A DNA stretch of 64,000 nucleotides from Aptenodytes patagonicus (taxonomy: Eukaryota; Chordata; Aves; Sphenisciformes; Spheniscidae): the NCBI RefSeq assembly GCF_965638725.1, contig NC_134949.1, forward strand, positions 125,424,294 through 125,488,293. The letters are read 5' to 3'. Under the pieces are notes generated by a model, which saw only the letters and a list, made by a program, of their open reading frames with translations, was not told the origin of the DNA and searched no databases. The position numbers were made by a program, and so were the translations under genes. Position 1 is the stretch's first letter. Each line of letters begins with the position of its first letter. This document shows, in pieces, positions 47,641 through 59,130 of the stretch.

Positions 47641-50600
47641 ATCTGGTTGAATAGAGCTTCTATTTTCAATATTTATTTGGTCGAATGTATAATATGTGGT
47701 GCTGCTAACCTAAAATACACCATTCTCAAGCATTTGGGCCTCCCAGTGATGGAGATGGGAACTCTTTGGTTACTGGCCTCACTGTCTCTTTCCCCAAAAG
47801 GATCCTGCATGAGGCAGGAAGGACACAGCATCCTACAAGCTTCGCCAGCAGAACCTCCCGGAAAACCAGAGGATGGTCCCTCAAAATGTTGCAGATAACT
47901 CATCTTATTACCCTTCCCTATCCACCCAAATAGATCTTACCCATCTAAAATGGGTCCCACCCCCAACTCTCCCTCCCTGAATTTCTCTAAATCCCATACC
48001 CACATTCCCAGAAATACAATACAATTAATCCAGTGGCCTCATGGTAACTGTGTAAGTAAAATTAAGCAATCAGTATGGACCAAAATGGTCTCATATGGTC
48101 AAGCTATAATAAAAAACCCCCTAGCTGCCAATAGGAGAACACTGCTCCCAAAACACCTTTGGCATCTTAGTAGTCTTTTTCCGAGCAGCCTCCAAAACCC
48201 TTTCTAAAGATGAGGTTGAGAATTGAAATTCATAAAGCCACTTGATATGGAGGAGCACGCTCTCAGTAGATGTGACTTTCATGATTAGACTCTCCTCCTA
48301 CTCACCACGATCGACTCTTGTTCCCCAGGCTATAAACTACCTGTCTCTTCTTCCCCCTAGGTGACAAGCAGCTTCATTTAACTTTAACTTTCTCTGTCTC
48401 TCACTTTCCTCCCTCTTTACCTTTCTTCTACCCAATATCTTTTCTTTAAACAAAGGCCTAATTGATACATACTTAATTAACATCCGAGCATTTGTTCTCA
48501 GCTTGTATTTAGCTCTGAAAATTGCTGCTTCTATTTCAGACCTGAATACGGGCTTGCATACCTGAAAGTTTGCATAATATTTCCAGCAATACCAGCTGAT
48601 CCAATAAAACATACTACCTCTACCTGCAAACTTTTTCCGGCCTATGCACACACACTGATGGCTGTGTATTCCCATCATCCCACCCACTTCAGGAGGGACT
48701 TCAGGGACTTCAGGAGGACGCTATGCAAATCTCAGCTGACCTTCCTGAACTGCTGTTGGGAAAAATTGGAGAAAGAAAGAGAAGCCAGGTCAGGTCCACA
48801 CTAACATATCTGCCCCAAACCTCCTCAGCCAGTGGAAAAGTTAGCCGTGTTGTGAAGGTGGGATTTGGTAGGAGCGCCCTGCGCTGCTGCAGTCTGTAGC
48901 TCTGAATGAGGTTCCTGACCTTCTGCCCTGTGGAATTCAGTTTTCTCTTACCCGTTCCTGACCCTGCTCTCTGTTCTTTGGGAGATGCAGGTTGGTAACA
49001 ACTCCTTTACATTATCCTAGAAATCATGGATTATTTATGCTAGATTAGCACAGATAGTTATTTAAATGAATATGGGTATTTGCTGGCTCAGAGGAATATT
49101 GCAATAGGCTATTCCTTTTCAGCTCAGAGAATTAATGTCTGGAAGCTTCCAGTGTCATTTGGCATTAGCTCTCATAGCAGAACTCACGTCACACAGATGT
49201 TATTTATATTGTTTATTTTCTACTGTGGTATGATCGCTCCCTCAAATGAGGCTTACACTAAGTGCTTTTTTTTAAATCATGTTCCAGCAAAACACTCTGT
49301 TTGTTTTTGTTTTGGGGAAAGAATGCCAACATCCAGGGAAAACAATACTGAGATGTTTTTATTAGAGAAGCCAACCAGATCCATCTCAGCTCTGCCTCCA
49401 ACTCATTAGCTTCCCATCACAAAAAGCCCAGGGGCTGCTCTGACCTTGGACCGTCTCATCTGTGCTATTGATCCCCTTAGTCCCAATGACTTTCCAGTCA
49501 GATACTGATGCTGTGGTCTCAGCTCCGCTCACTTGGACCATGTGTTCATGCACCCTGGGTCTCTCTGCTGCAAACACTAGTGTTGCTACCACCCATTTTA
49601 GACCCACTGTGAAAGGATGAAGGGAGACTCGCGGGTCAGACCTCCTGGCCCACAGCTGACAGTCTTTCAGAAATGGTGGCAGACTGTGTTTTTCTTTCCC
49701 AGCGGAGTAAGGATTCACAAGGTGCTACGAGCTGCCAGATGCTGGGACTGTTCCGTACCACTCTTCAGAGACACAGTTTCATTTAGATGTTACCCTACCA
49801 TCCTTCCAAAGGACAGGCAACGAATCCCCCTTGATGAGGCAACACATTTATTTAGTTTTACTACAAAGCCATACAATTTGTTAAGATGAACACTGTGCCC
49901 TTTAGGTTTGTCTCAGCACTTCTCTTGCATGTTGCAGCACCTACACAGAAGCCAGTAATCTTCATGATGGTTGCTGGTCCACACCGAAAGAGTGGTGGGG
50001 CAGCAATTCCTGCTTGAAAATTAGCCTTATGTACTCTGGATTGCATTATTTTTCAGTGTAGAGCAGTCAGACACACTCAAACCATGCAAAACAGAGACTG
50101 TTCTGTTAAAATACAAGCAAATTTAGCAGCCATTTTTGTGGAGATCTGTGTCTTGGAAATTTGCAAGGCTGCTCTCTGATCCTCTAAAGACATCCTCATT
50201 AAGATCGACATTATCAGCCAAGCCCTTTGATGCTGCCTGTGAGGAGGCGATACCTCAGCCTGAGCTCAGAAAAGACTTTAAATTTGATCACTGCTTTATA
50301 GCCTCCATTTGCGAAATGAACAACTCAAAGAGGACAGAGAGGGATGCAGTGTCTATGCTGAGCCGTCAAAATTCATCGGGGAGGCATCCGAGCTGGCAGA
50401 GGAACAGTTACTTTCTGCTATTCCTTTTATCCATAGCCAGAGCAGGGGGCAAACACAGAGGAGTGACAAGGATGGGACTGCTGATCACCAGGAGTCCTCA
50501 CATCCAGTGTGCTGCTCCCTGAGTAGAATGGAACAATATAGTTTGAAGGATAGCTGTAACTGCAAAACAGGTTAAAATAAAATTAACCCTTTTTGCCCTA

Positions 50601-51450
50601 AAATTATATATGATGGTTACATCATGGATTCTGTCATACTGGGGCTATAGCTTAATCGTGCAATGCTTAAAAGCATGAGGCAAGGTTTTACTATGGCACT
50701 GTGCTCCTGTGGCACAGTGTCATAGTGTTTTGGTGAAGAAACATCACCTGAATATAATCTACTGAAATATCAGCAATGTGAACATAAGACCTAATTATCG
50801 ATTACCTTTCAGCTTAAGATCCTGAAAAGAATTGTGACATTCTATATTGTGTTGTACAACCAATTTTGAGGAAATTTTGTATTAAATCACAAGTCAAGGT
50901 TCTGTTCACTTTGTTCATGCAAAATCTTTGCTGATTTCAGTGGGGTAAGTCTATTTTAAAGTTAAAAGACCTTTCTTATTGGGTAGGACTATCCAGAGTT
51001 ACAAATAAACATACTCCTTCCAAGGCTTCCATATTCCACAATTTTTTCCCAATGTATAAAGATTAGCTGTGTGTATTAAATGTGTTTACAAGATGGATGT
51101 ACTAAAGACGATGGAACATTGGGAGGTGCAAGGGCTGGAAAGTACAAGGTAAAGGAGGAGGAGGCTGGGGTAGCACACATATATTTCCACTGCTCTGAGC
51201 TGATACCTAATAGCTGAGATCTTGGGACATCTAATGAAATAACTTCGCTTTCATATGCCGTTTGGTAACATTCATAAGAAGCTTGTCAGTGCCCCGGATA
51301 TGTCAATAGACTCTGTAGCCATCTTTCTCTGCAATCCTCCTCTGCAGCCTCTTCCGCCCCACACATCTAAGGGCTTAGCTGCCTGTGTTTGTGGTCTGCT
51401 CTAACAGGGTGATGCTGTGTAACCGTCAATCACGCTTCTGTGAAAACAGC
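47641..51450. other. Gene-free interval
   Basis: A pyrimidine-rich stretch at 47870-48440 (many CCC, TCTCC and CTTTC words) has no recognised repeat or gene. A possible ancient repeat lies at 48541-48640. The rest has only chance frames. Confidence 0.45.
48541..48640. repeat. Possible ancient amniote repeat
   Basis: CCAGCTGATCCAATAAAACATACTACCTCTACCTGC resembles a sauropsid dispersed repeat remembered as AGTTGGTCCAATAAAAGATATTACCTCACCCACC. Spacing and order agree across about 40 bases. Confidence 0.45.
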
Positions 51451-51454
51451 TGAG

Positions 51455-51975
51455 TTGTGAGAAAGAGCCATGAGAAGCCTCATCCGGGGCCTCTGCTCAT
51501 GCACCCCGTGCTCCCTGGCTTGGGAGCTGCAGTACCCGCCTCGCAGGCAGGCGTGCTGCCCAGTCCTTGTACCTCGCTGGCACTGCCCCGGCTTCACTTG
51601 CTGGCTGGACCCAGAACCAGCCTGCCTCTACGGACCTGTGCGGTCATTTGGACTTTTGGCTGACCTGGTGACAGCTGCTGGAGGTGCTCTGCTCTTTTTC
51701 CCTGGGTCCCATGGGACTGTGCCCCTCGTTGTGAGGACCTGGCCCCTGCCTGCCCCGCTGTCCCCGGCAGCTCATGGCGTGCCTGCCTGGTGGAGCAGCC
51801 CCACGCTGCGGCTCCTGACACCGTGTGCTGCTGCCGGGCCCTTTCTGAGCTGCATTGAAGTCCTCAGTTTCCTGGCAGACAGCTGTACGGATTCCTCAGG
51901 TTGTAAGAAAGATTATTTTGAGGGCAGATATAAAAGTTGTTTTTACAGACGCCACAAACTAGGTGGCTAGGATGC
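51455..51975 (+). other. GC-rich block with a 166-codon frame from an ATG, unrecognised
   Basis: A frame from ATG 51470 to a stop near 51970 (166 residues, starting MRSLIRGLCSCTP) lies in a locally GC-rich stretch. It is rich in Cys, Pro, Leu and Trp, has no domain I recognise, no clear splice sites and no signal peptide. Other + frames are also open in the same place, suggesting that composition, not selection, keeps it open. Confidence 0.25.
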
Positions 51976-54900
51976 CTTCTGTAGTTTCCCACTGGTTGCA
52001 CATTACAACAAGGAGCCTCCATCCACCCAGTTAGGAACAGAGTTACTTCCAGATTTAAGCGCAGTCCCACCACAAGGCAGCGAGGCACAGCATCGCCCTT
52101 GGGTGGTCCTGCCGCAGGGGGTCTTTCTGCAATGACCACAGCACTGCCGCTGCCCTACATCACTCCCAGGACACAGGTGGGAGCAGCCTTTACCCAAATG
52201 GAGAAGCTGGGCAGCTGCTCACTTTGTCACATAACATGGGAGCACAAACAGCCGACCACGTGGTCGTACAGGGAAGAGCGAGACAAGCCATTTGTCTTTA
52301 TTAATCTGTGCGCATCAGTGCAGGAAGGCCAGAGCCACTCACTCCTCTCACGCTGTGGTATTGCCCCTAAGCAGATGCCTAAAGAAAATTTGCTCTGTGT
52401 CCAGAAACCTTTTTGGTGCAAGTGCTTTCCAGCTGAGCAGCTGCAACAAAGTCACATCTGAACTATGCATACCTAAGCTGCACTACTGCAAATAATGTTT
52501 TATTTCTCTCCAGAAAAGTTTTCTTTTTCCCCTTCTTTGCAGATGCTTCTTTTCTCCCCCTCTGCCCTCATAGCTTTACGTGTTTAATCAGGACCCCAAA
52601 TGCCTCGGAGCAGGTGCCTTGACTCCTCAGCTGGCCGTGAAGCTCCATGAGCAGCCACATGGCACGGCAGAAATAATAAGGAAGGAAATCTATATCCCTT
52701 TACCCTCAATGGCCAGACTGCTGACAAATTTTGCCCTGCATTGCAGATGCGATTTAATTATTGCAATGAACCCAATCAGAAATAATTAATCAAGACTTTC
52801 TAATGCATATTGGTAAGATCATCCACCAAAGCAGGGAGGTTTTCTTTCTTCTCTTGCTATATTGCTACATTCAGCAGCTTCATAGCTAATAATTTGCAAA
52901 GCCTTAGTTTCCTTAATTTCAACTGCAAATCCCTTTTGATAGGGCTCAGGTAGATACAATTAATGTCAGATGATTATGAAGTCATTGACGGTGCTCTGAA
53001 ATGGAAACTGTAAGAAGAGCCACGAGCTATGGCAACATTCGTAAGATTTGCTTAGCAGGCATCTATGTCCTTTGTGCCCTTTGTAGCTGCTTAATGAGAA
53101 AAGTTCGCAGTGGGCAAGTGAGTGACAGTGCACACCATCTCTCATTTTCTGTGTGTTTGTCTTCCAGGGAAGCACTGCCTTCAGACACACTTGTGAGGCA
53201 TTGGCAAAGTTAATTCAAAACATCAACTAAATGGCCTGTATTTCCAACAATTTACATGTAAGTGCTGGGCCGTAACTATACTGTTTTTCCTACCGCAGGT
53301 GCACAGTGCAGAGTATTCAGCTTACGCTGCCTGAGTTGATGTTATGCTGGAGACCTCATAGGTGAGAGTTCATTGAACTCAGTTTGCTCCTTTTGCCGTG
53401 TTTTCTGCTTCGCAAACACAGCTGTCAAATGAATATAATTGCTAGCACAGGGTGGTTGTTTTTTTCCTGTCAAGGAGCAAGAGGACTTTATGAAGGCTTA
53501 AAGATCTAACTAAAAGGTCAGTTGGCATAATCAACAATTTAAGTAATAAAGCTATTATCATGCTTTCAATTTCATTACCCAATTAATGATTCCTTCCCCT
53601 GGGTTAGAATTGGCATTTCAGTGCGCAGAACATGGCGATTCTCGATAGCCAGGTACATTTTTTAATGTACTTTATGGCCAAGATAATTTATAACGTAAAA
53701 ACTCCAAAGGACATAATGGTTACTTTGTTCTCTAGGCATCAGTCGTGTCCTCCTTTAAATTAGATATTTGTATAATGGAACAAGGGGAATAAACATCTAA
53801 TATGGAAATGGACTTGAGTTGGGATGTTTATGTGCTTGCACATCTTTTTGCATGGTATTAATTGAAACTAGCAAGAAACATATGCTGGCAATGCTCTTGG
53901 TCACCGTCCAAAATAGTTCCCCCTCTTTTGCAGCAGTGAGAGAGGAAGGAGAACAGGGACAGGGAGGGAGAGGCACATTTCAGCAGCAGAAAGCAGAAAG
54001 AAGCTGACTCTCATGTCTCCTCTGCTGTTGTAAACCAAACCTCATCCATTTGAAATGATTTTGTTTAAAGACACTACACTGAAGATCCTCTGGAGTGACT
54101 GAGACAAGATACTGGCCTATTCTGCTAAGAGCTCTCCCAAGAGTCAAATTGTGCATTACTTGTTTTCCAGTTTTATACTAATCATAATTGCCTTTTCCCA
54201 CTGAACCCCATATATTGCTGATATATGGTGCATAGGTTAGCGATAGTATTTTGTCACTGCTTTTTAATACTGAATTTAAATGTGGTCTAAGCAGATAAGT
54301 AGCAAACTGTTTACAGATGCAGAACTGAGAGTGTAATTAACCATCCTGCTTAATGAGGTATTAGTGGGTATCACCCAAGAGCCTGAGGATATGTATAAAA
54401 TATGCTTTCACCTACTTCTCAGTCCTCGCCCTGATCAGTGCCTCATCAAATTGAGCTCTCAAGAACAAGTAAAGCTTCAGAATTCATTAAAGGTCCTGAG
54501 GCACCTGTACAGACTAGTGCGGGACCGGCAGGGTTTTCCTCCCGCACCAGGGTAAGAGAGGTCCAGCATTAGGCAGCCCTTGCCCTCAGGCCCTCGATTT
54601 GAAGGTTTTCTGCCTCCCATAAAACTTGGGCATACGTCAAAACCCACAAAGTGCTGCGGCCTCTAGAGATGCACCACTAAGAGGCATGTGCAGGGGGAGA
54701 CTGGCACAGCCATGTTCTGATATAACTCCCCAACCAAGTAACTGCACAGGCTACTTCTCCACCCAAGGAACGACTTGTGACCGGATGGCAGCGGGAACCC
54801 TGATAGCGTGCATTAGGACTGCCGAAATGTTCCTGCAAAGACAGAAAATGTGCTAGAGCTAGGAACTACAGTGAGTTTATTGTATACATGGAAGCCCTAT

Positions 54901-55129
54901 TTACTCATCCAAAATTTGTATAAAAATATTTTTGCTTATCTAATTCCACGCCACCTGGAAAGATAAGAATGCATCATTGACAAAGATAACACACACACAC
55001 AAAATCTCCAGGCTCTAGGTCAGAAACCCTTGCACGTGGTGTCCAGAAATTTATATCAAATGGTTGCACCACGTTTCCTTATGTGGGCTGTATTTCATAG
55101 CTGTTCCTGGGGCAACATAAGGATCTCAC

Positions 55130-55225
55130 TGATGTTGGCCCTGCGCTGAGCTGAGGAACCTGATGACCTCCAGAGATCCCTTTTGACCTAGATTATTCTT
55201 TGATTCTATGAATCTGTTTGAAACA
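55130..55225 (+). mobile_element. CR1 3' UTR and tail remnant
   Basis: AGGAACCTGATGACCTCCAGAGATCCCTTTTGACCTAGATTATTCTTTGATTCTATGAATCTG matches the CR1 3' end, including a decayed ATTCTATG tail. Confidence 0.75.
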
Positions 55226-55374
55226 TAAAACAAGGTAGATAAATGCTCACCAAAATGACAACGTCCTCTGTAAAAGAAGCTAGCAAGTTTTTGGCCTTTC
55301 CTGGATAAGAGGTATGTTATTTAATACCCTTCCCTTCCTCAATATCGGGTGAACTCATCTGTTGCATAACATCA

Positions 55375-55401
55375 TTAAAGTTTCCGTTGCTGAAACTTTA
55401 A
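55375..55401. repeat. Perfect 10-base hairpin
   Basis: TTAAAGTTTC (55375-55384) and GAAACTTTAA (55392-55401) are exact reverse complements around a seven-base loop. Confidence 0.9.
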
Positions 55402-56150
55402 ATACAAAGAGATGATAAACTAAATATTTAAAAGAACCTGTGATTAGATTCCACTGACCTTCACGAACTCCTTTGAGTAATTTATATAAATGAACCTACT
55501 TATTATTCATAAAAACAAAATGCCTGAAAAAATGTAAATCCAGGACAACTACTGAATTTTGCAGCTGAGATCAGAGCTAGCCCATTAGGGCCATAGCCAG
55601 TACTTCATCATGCTGCCAAGTCCACTGTAGTGCCTGAACTGCTTCTAATTGTCTCAAAATGATTTTATTTCTGATCATTTGAGGAGGTACTGGACTTTTG
55701 TGTCAGTCAAACCATAGCGTACCAGGTTAAATGCTAGACCCCTCCACGCTTCATTGCACTAGAGCTGCACAGGGACAAACCAACTACACAAGAATGCATA
55801 AAAACTAACTGTGCTTTTTTCCTAGTCCTAAGTAACACGATGCAGCTATTTTTAATTTCTGTGCAGCAGCAAGTGTTAAACAAGCTACATGTGACCTAGC
55901 TTGCATTTTAAAGAGGGAGGATAAGAAGAAAAATTTGTAAAAGCTGCACAGTGCCAGACACACAGACTGTGAGGCTGGAACTGGGGGATCCCGTGGCTTG
56001 GTCTTTTTCTAACCCTCCCCCATTGCCATCCACAGAAGATTGTCATCTTTTAGGGGAAGGGTTTCCATGTCAGTCCTTAGGGGTATATCCACAATGGCTA
56101 AAAAATGGCTTAGGGTGCCTTCCTTTCCCTCATCTAACTAAAAAATTAAA

Positions 56151-56182
56151 GGGGGGGGGGGGGGGCGAGAAAGAGAGAGAGA
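56151..56182 (+). repeat. Poly-G run (15 G) followed by GA-rich tract
   Basis: G15 at 56151-56165 is followed by CGAGAAAGAGAGAGAGA. Confidence 0.95.
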
Positions 56183-57174
56183 CGCTCTGCCAGGACAAAA
56201 ATCAGGGTGGTCAGTGATGTCCTGAAATTCCCTCAGGGGAAACTTGCCCTTTCACAGTCTGCAGAGAGATCCCCAAGAGCCCAGCCCCTCCAAGCTCACC
56301 TTCTGACGGTGCTTTGGAAATACCACCAAGAAAAACTCTGTGCTGAATAAAATGGCACTGCAGTGAGTCAGAACAGAGAACCATGTCTCTTCTGTGTTCA
56401 TGAATCTATTTTAGAGTTATGTTGACCTTTACAAGAACCTTTACTTAATAACACCTCAATTAAAGATACTCGGTCAGAGAGAGAGCACTTTCCAGCAAGG
56501 ATAGAAGGTGGACAGGGCCCTCGGAAAAGTCACCAACCATTAAACTAATGCCACCATTAGCCCATAGGAAATGGCTAAATGAGGTGTTATTATTGGTAAC
56601 ACAGACATTGTAGAAGAAAGATGAAGGAAACAGAACTAAGCATTTCTTCTCTGTTAAAAGTGAGATGCTTTTAGTGAGGAGTCATCCGTTCCCATCAGTC
56701 AGCTAGGAGTTGCTTTTATTTCCATCTGCATTTTATAATTTCCTAACAGAAAAAATGCAAATAATTTCATTAAAAAAGATTCAGCCAAATTAGCTATACC
56801 TATTCATCAGCTTAGGTCTTTAGATGCTGAACATGCATAGCTGTTTTTTTCTTGCATACTTTATGTCTCCTTTCCTTTCCATGCCTCATACTCCTCTCAG
56901 CAAACTAACCATTGCTAAAAGGAGAGATTTAACTCAGTGGCACAGAACAGGCTGTGTTAAAGTGCCTGGTTTTGGGTCTCTGAGCATGCCCGTTACTAAA
57001 TGGGTATTTCTAGAAGCCAACACAATCTGTCTCAGTCTGTTGTTGTGCTTCACGGCTCAGAAATTAAAAAGTGCTGATCTTACATTTTCTTTGACTAGCT
57101 CAACTTCTGACTGTTAAGTAAATATCTTTACCTTGATAAGTGGAACAGATCCCATTTTGAGAATAAACTAAATG

Positions 57175-57440
57175 TAGGAAATAGGCCCAGAAGGGACCTC
57201 TTGAAGTATCAAGTCCATATCGTGCTTCCTACCTCCAGCCAACATTATATACAATGTTGATGCTAACCAGCTCCATTTAAAAACCAGGTATGTGAGGGTC
57301 AAAAGGCCCCAGAAGCTGAGGTTGAGAACTCCAAAGCTTCACATATTGATTCACAAATATATTTTTAAAATATGTTTAGCAGTAGAGACAAACCCTTCTT
57401 CTTTTTATTGACCTTCCTATGTGTGAGTCCTAGCACTGAT
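57175..57440 (-). mobile_element. Possible ancient CR1 relic
   Basis: The + strand GGCCCAGAAGGGACCTCTTGAAGTATCAAGTCCA resembles the reversed CR1 3' end (TTGGAAGGGACCTCAGGAGATCATCTAGTCCA). ACAAACCCTTCTTCTTTTTATTGACCTTCC may be further inside. It is strongly diverged. Confidence 0.45.
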
Positions 57441-57458
57441 AAGGTTTTCCCTCTCCAG

Positions 57459-57581
57459 CTAACTGCTCGGTCTTGATCCGCGCCCTAACCTGGTCCACCC
57501 TGCGCAGCAGAGGCGGGCACCTGCCCCCTGAGAAAGTGAAGAACACCAACACGTATTTGCATGAGGGAAGAGCAGAGATGA
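57459..57581 (+). other. Exon-like segment of unknown gene or lncRNA
   Basis: A pyrimidine tract and CAG (57448-57458) precede 123 bases of locally GC-rich sequence, ending ATGAG before a GTACGT donor at 57582. One frame is open throughout (phase 1 in, phase 2 out) and reads NCSVLIRALTWSTL, then GGHLPPEKVKN. The phase does not suit the IGSF5 33840 donor, and I do not recognise the protein. It could be an lncRNA exon or chance. Confidence 0.2.
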
Positions 57582-58259
57582 GGTACGTTTGCATTGGTAT
57601 CCTCATTTTGGCAGCCGCTAATTATGGATCACTTGACCTGGAGACTTTAACTTCCTTTTACTGGAATGTGTTATGTGTAACTACTATCAATACAGCACTA
57701 AAAACGTTTCTAGGGCAAGTGGAAAGAAAGGGTTTGAATGTCTTGACTTTTTATTTTTTCCTGTAAAATGTCTGGCAAAATTTGGAAGTGCTATGACACA
57801 AAGATCAGAGGTTGTTTTGAAGCCTCTGCTCTGTCTAAAGATGAAAAGCAAGCATGACAGAAACCCTTCTGAACTTCAGCTTTATGCTGTTATAGAGACC
57901 AAAAAAAAAAAAATCCAGCAGCTGCAGCAGTCATGGCAGCAGTGCTGGGTGGTGCACAGTGGAAGGGGTCTTGTAACACTACCCTTCATTTTTGGTCAAA
58001 CCAGCTTTCTGCAGCTGGAGTAGGAGAGAAGACTTCGATCCACGAGCTTCATGCAGCGGTTAATGCTGGCAGTGATGTTACCTTTGCAATACACTTCATC
58101 CCTTTTGAAGCTGGGAGCTTTCTAGATTCATTCTCTGAGCTGAATAACGATTTAGGGAGTACACAAACGGGAAAAGGCTCCCTGACCCCTGACCCCTGTG
58201 CAATGGTCAAGAGCCAATGAGACTCTCCTAGAAGTCTTATTTCACCCTGACGTACACAG

Positions 58260-58260
<1 letters not shown>

Positions 58261-58289
<29 letters not shown>
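58261..58289 (+). repeat. (ATAC)n microsatellite
   Basis: About seven uninterrupted ATAC units end in ATATAT. Confidence 0.97.
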
Positions 58290-58290
<1 letters not shown>

Positions 58291-59068
58291 GCAGCACCTA
58301 ATGCTCTCAGCTTGTATTGGAAATAAATTCTTTATTTCTGTAAGTTGCCACTGAGAATTTTGGGAGAGTTTGATTTTTCCTTTGTTTGTTTAATCTAAAG
58401 GGCACAGAAAGAGATGCTGAGCACGGCGAATTTGCCCTTAACCTTAGTTTCCCCAAAGTCACTGAAGTAAAGTAAGGGAAGGAGTATACTTTAAACTTCC
58501 TTATCTCTCCATACTGCAAGTTATAATTGTTGTGGATCTTTTTAACCACATTAATTCCTTTGTCTGTACAGAGATTGAAAATTGTTAACTGATAATTATT
58601 ATGTCTTTTTACCTTTTAATTAAAAAGTTAACTGCCATGGGTAAGTGCCAAGTAACATCTGAATGCTATACATTTTCACATCCTCTGGCTTCTGCAAAAC
58701 AGAGGCAATCAGAGAGTCAAAACACACAGCACTCTTCAGGCTTTGAAAGGTTTAGGGAATTTGACTTAAACTGAGAATGGTTTTCTTTACACCAAAGTTA
58801 AGGACACATCCGTGAATTACCTCCTTCATAATTCTTTGGCCAGACTGAAGAATCGACACTTATATTTGGGTGTTGTTTTTTTTTAAGGATAGAAGATGAC
58901 TCACACTGTACAGTAAGTCATGTCATGCAACCTTCCCAAGAAAAGACTCAATTTTTCCAAATTATATTTGATATTTTTGTGATACCAACAGCGATAAGAT
59001 TTTGTTGGAACCATTGACTTATTCCTTTTGCACGGGAACAAAGGTTAGATTGTAACAAAGGCCCTAAG

Positions 59069-59130
59069 GCCCAGATCTTCAAAGGTATTTTGTTGCTTAA
59101 CTACCCACAGCCATTAGCTTCTTAATTAAA
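59069..59130. repeat. Possible ancient amniote inverted-repeat element
   Basis: GGCCCAGATCTTCAAAGGTATTTTGTTGCTTAACTACCCACAG resembles a remembered amniote element with GGGCCCAGATCCTCAAAGGTATTTAGGCGCCTAACTCCCA. The match of the first 22 bases is good. Confidence 0.5.

Larger units (their letters stand above)
51976..57170. other. Gene-free interval with conserved-looking AT-rich blocks
   Basis: No exon was recognised. Blocks at about 52600-52810 and 53490-53730 are rich in TAATTA/ATTAAT words without simple repeats, as often seen in vertebrate conserved non-coding elements. A CR1 tail remnant lies at 55130-55225, a short perfect hairpin at 55375-55401 and a poly-G/GA tract at 56151-56182. Confidence 0.45.

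Noticed and set aside
47641..48440. Pyrimidine-rich stretch considered as retroviral coding remnant
   Set aside because: No gag, pol or env motif could be read in any frame, and there are no flanking LTRs.
57459..57581. The PEKVKNTNT segment as the missing IGSF5 C-terminal exon
   Set aside because: It recalls the mammalian ending, but the acceptor phase is 1 whereas the 33840 donor exports phase 0, and the frame runs on into a donor rather than a stop.
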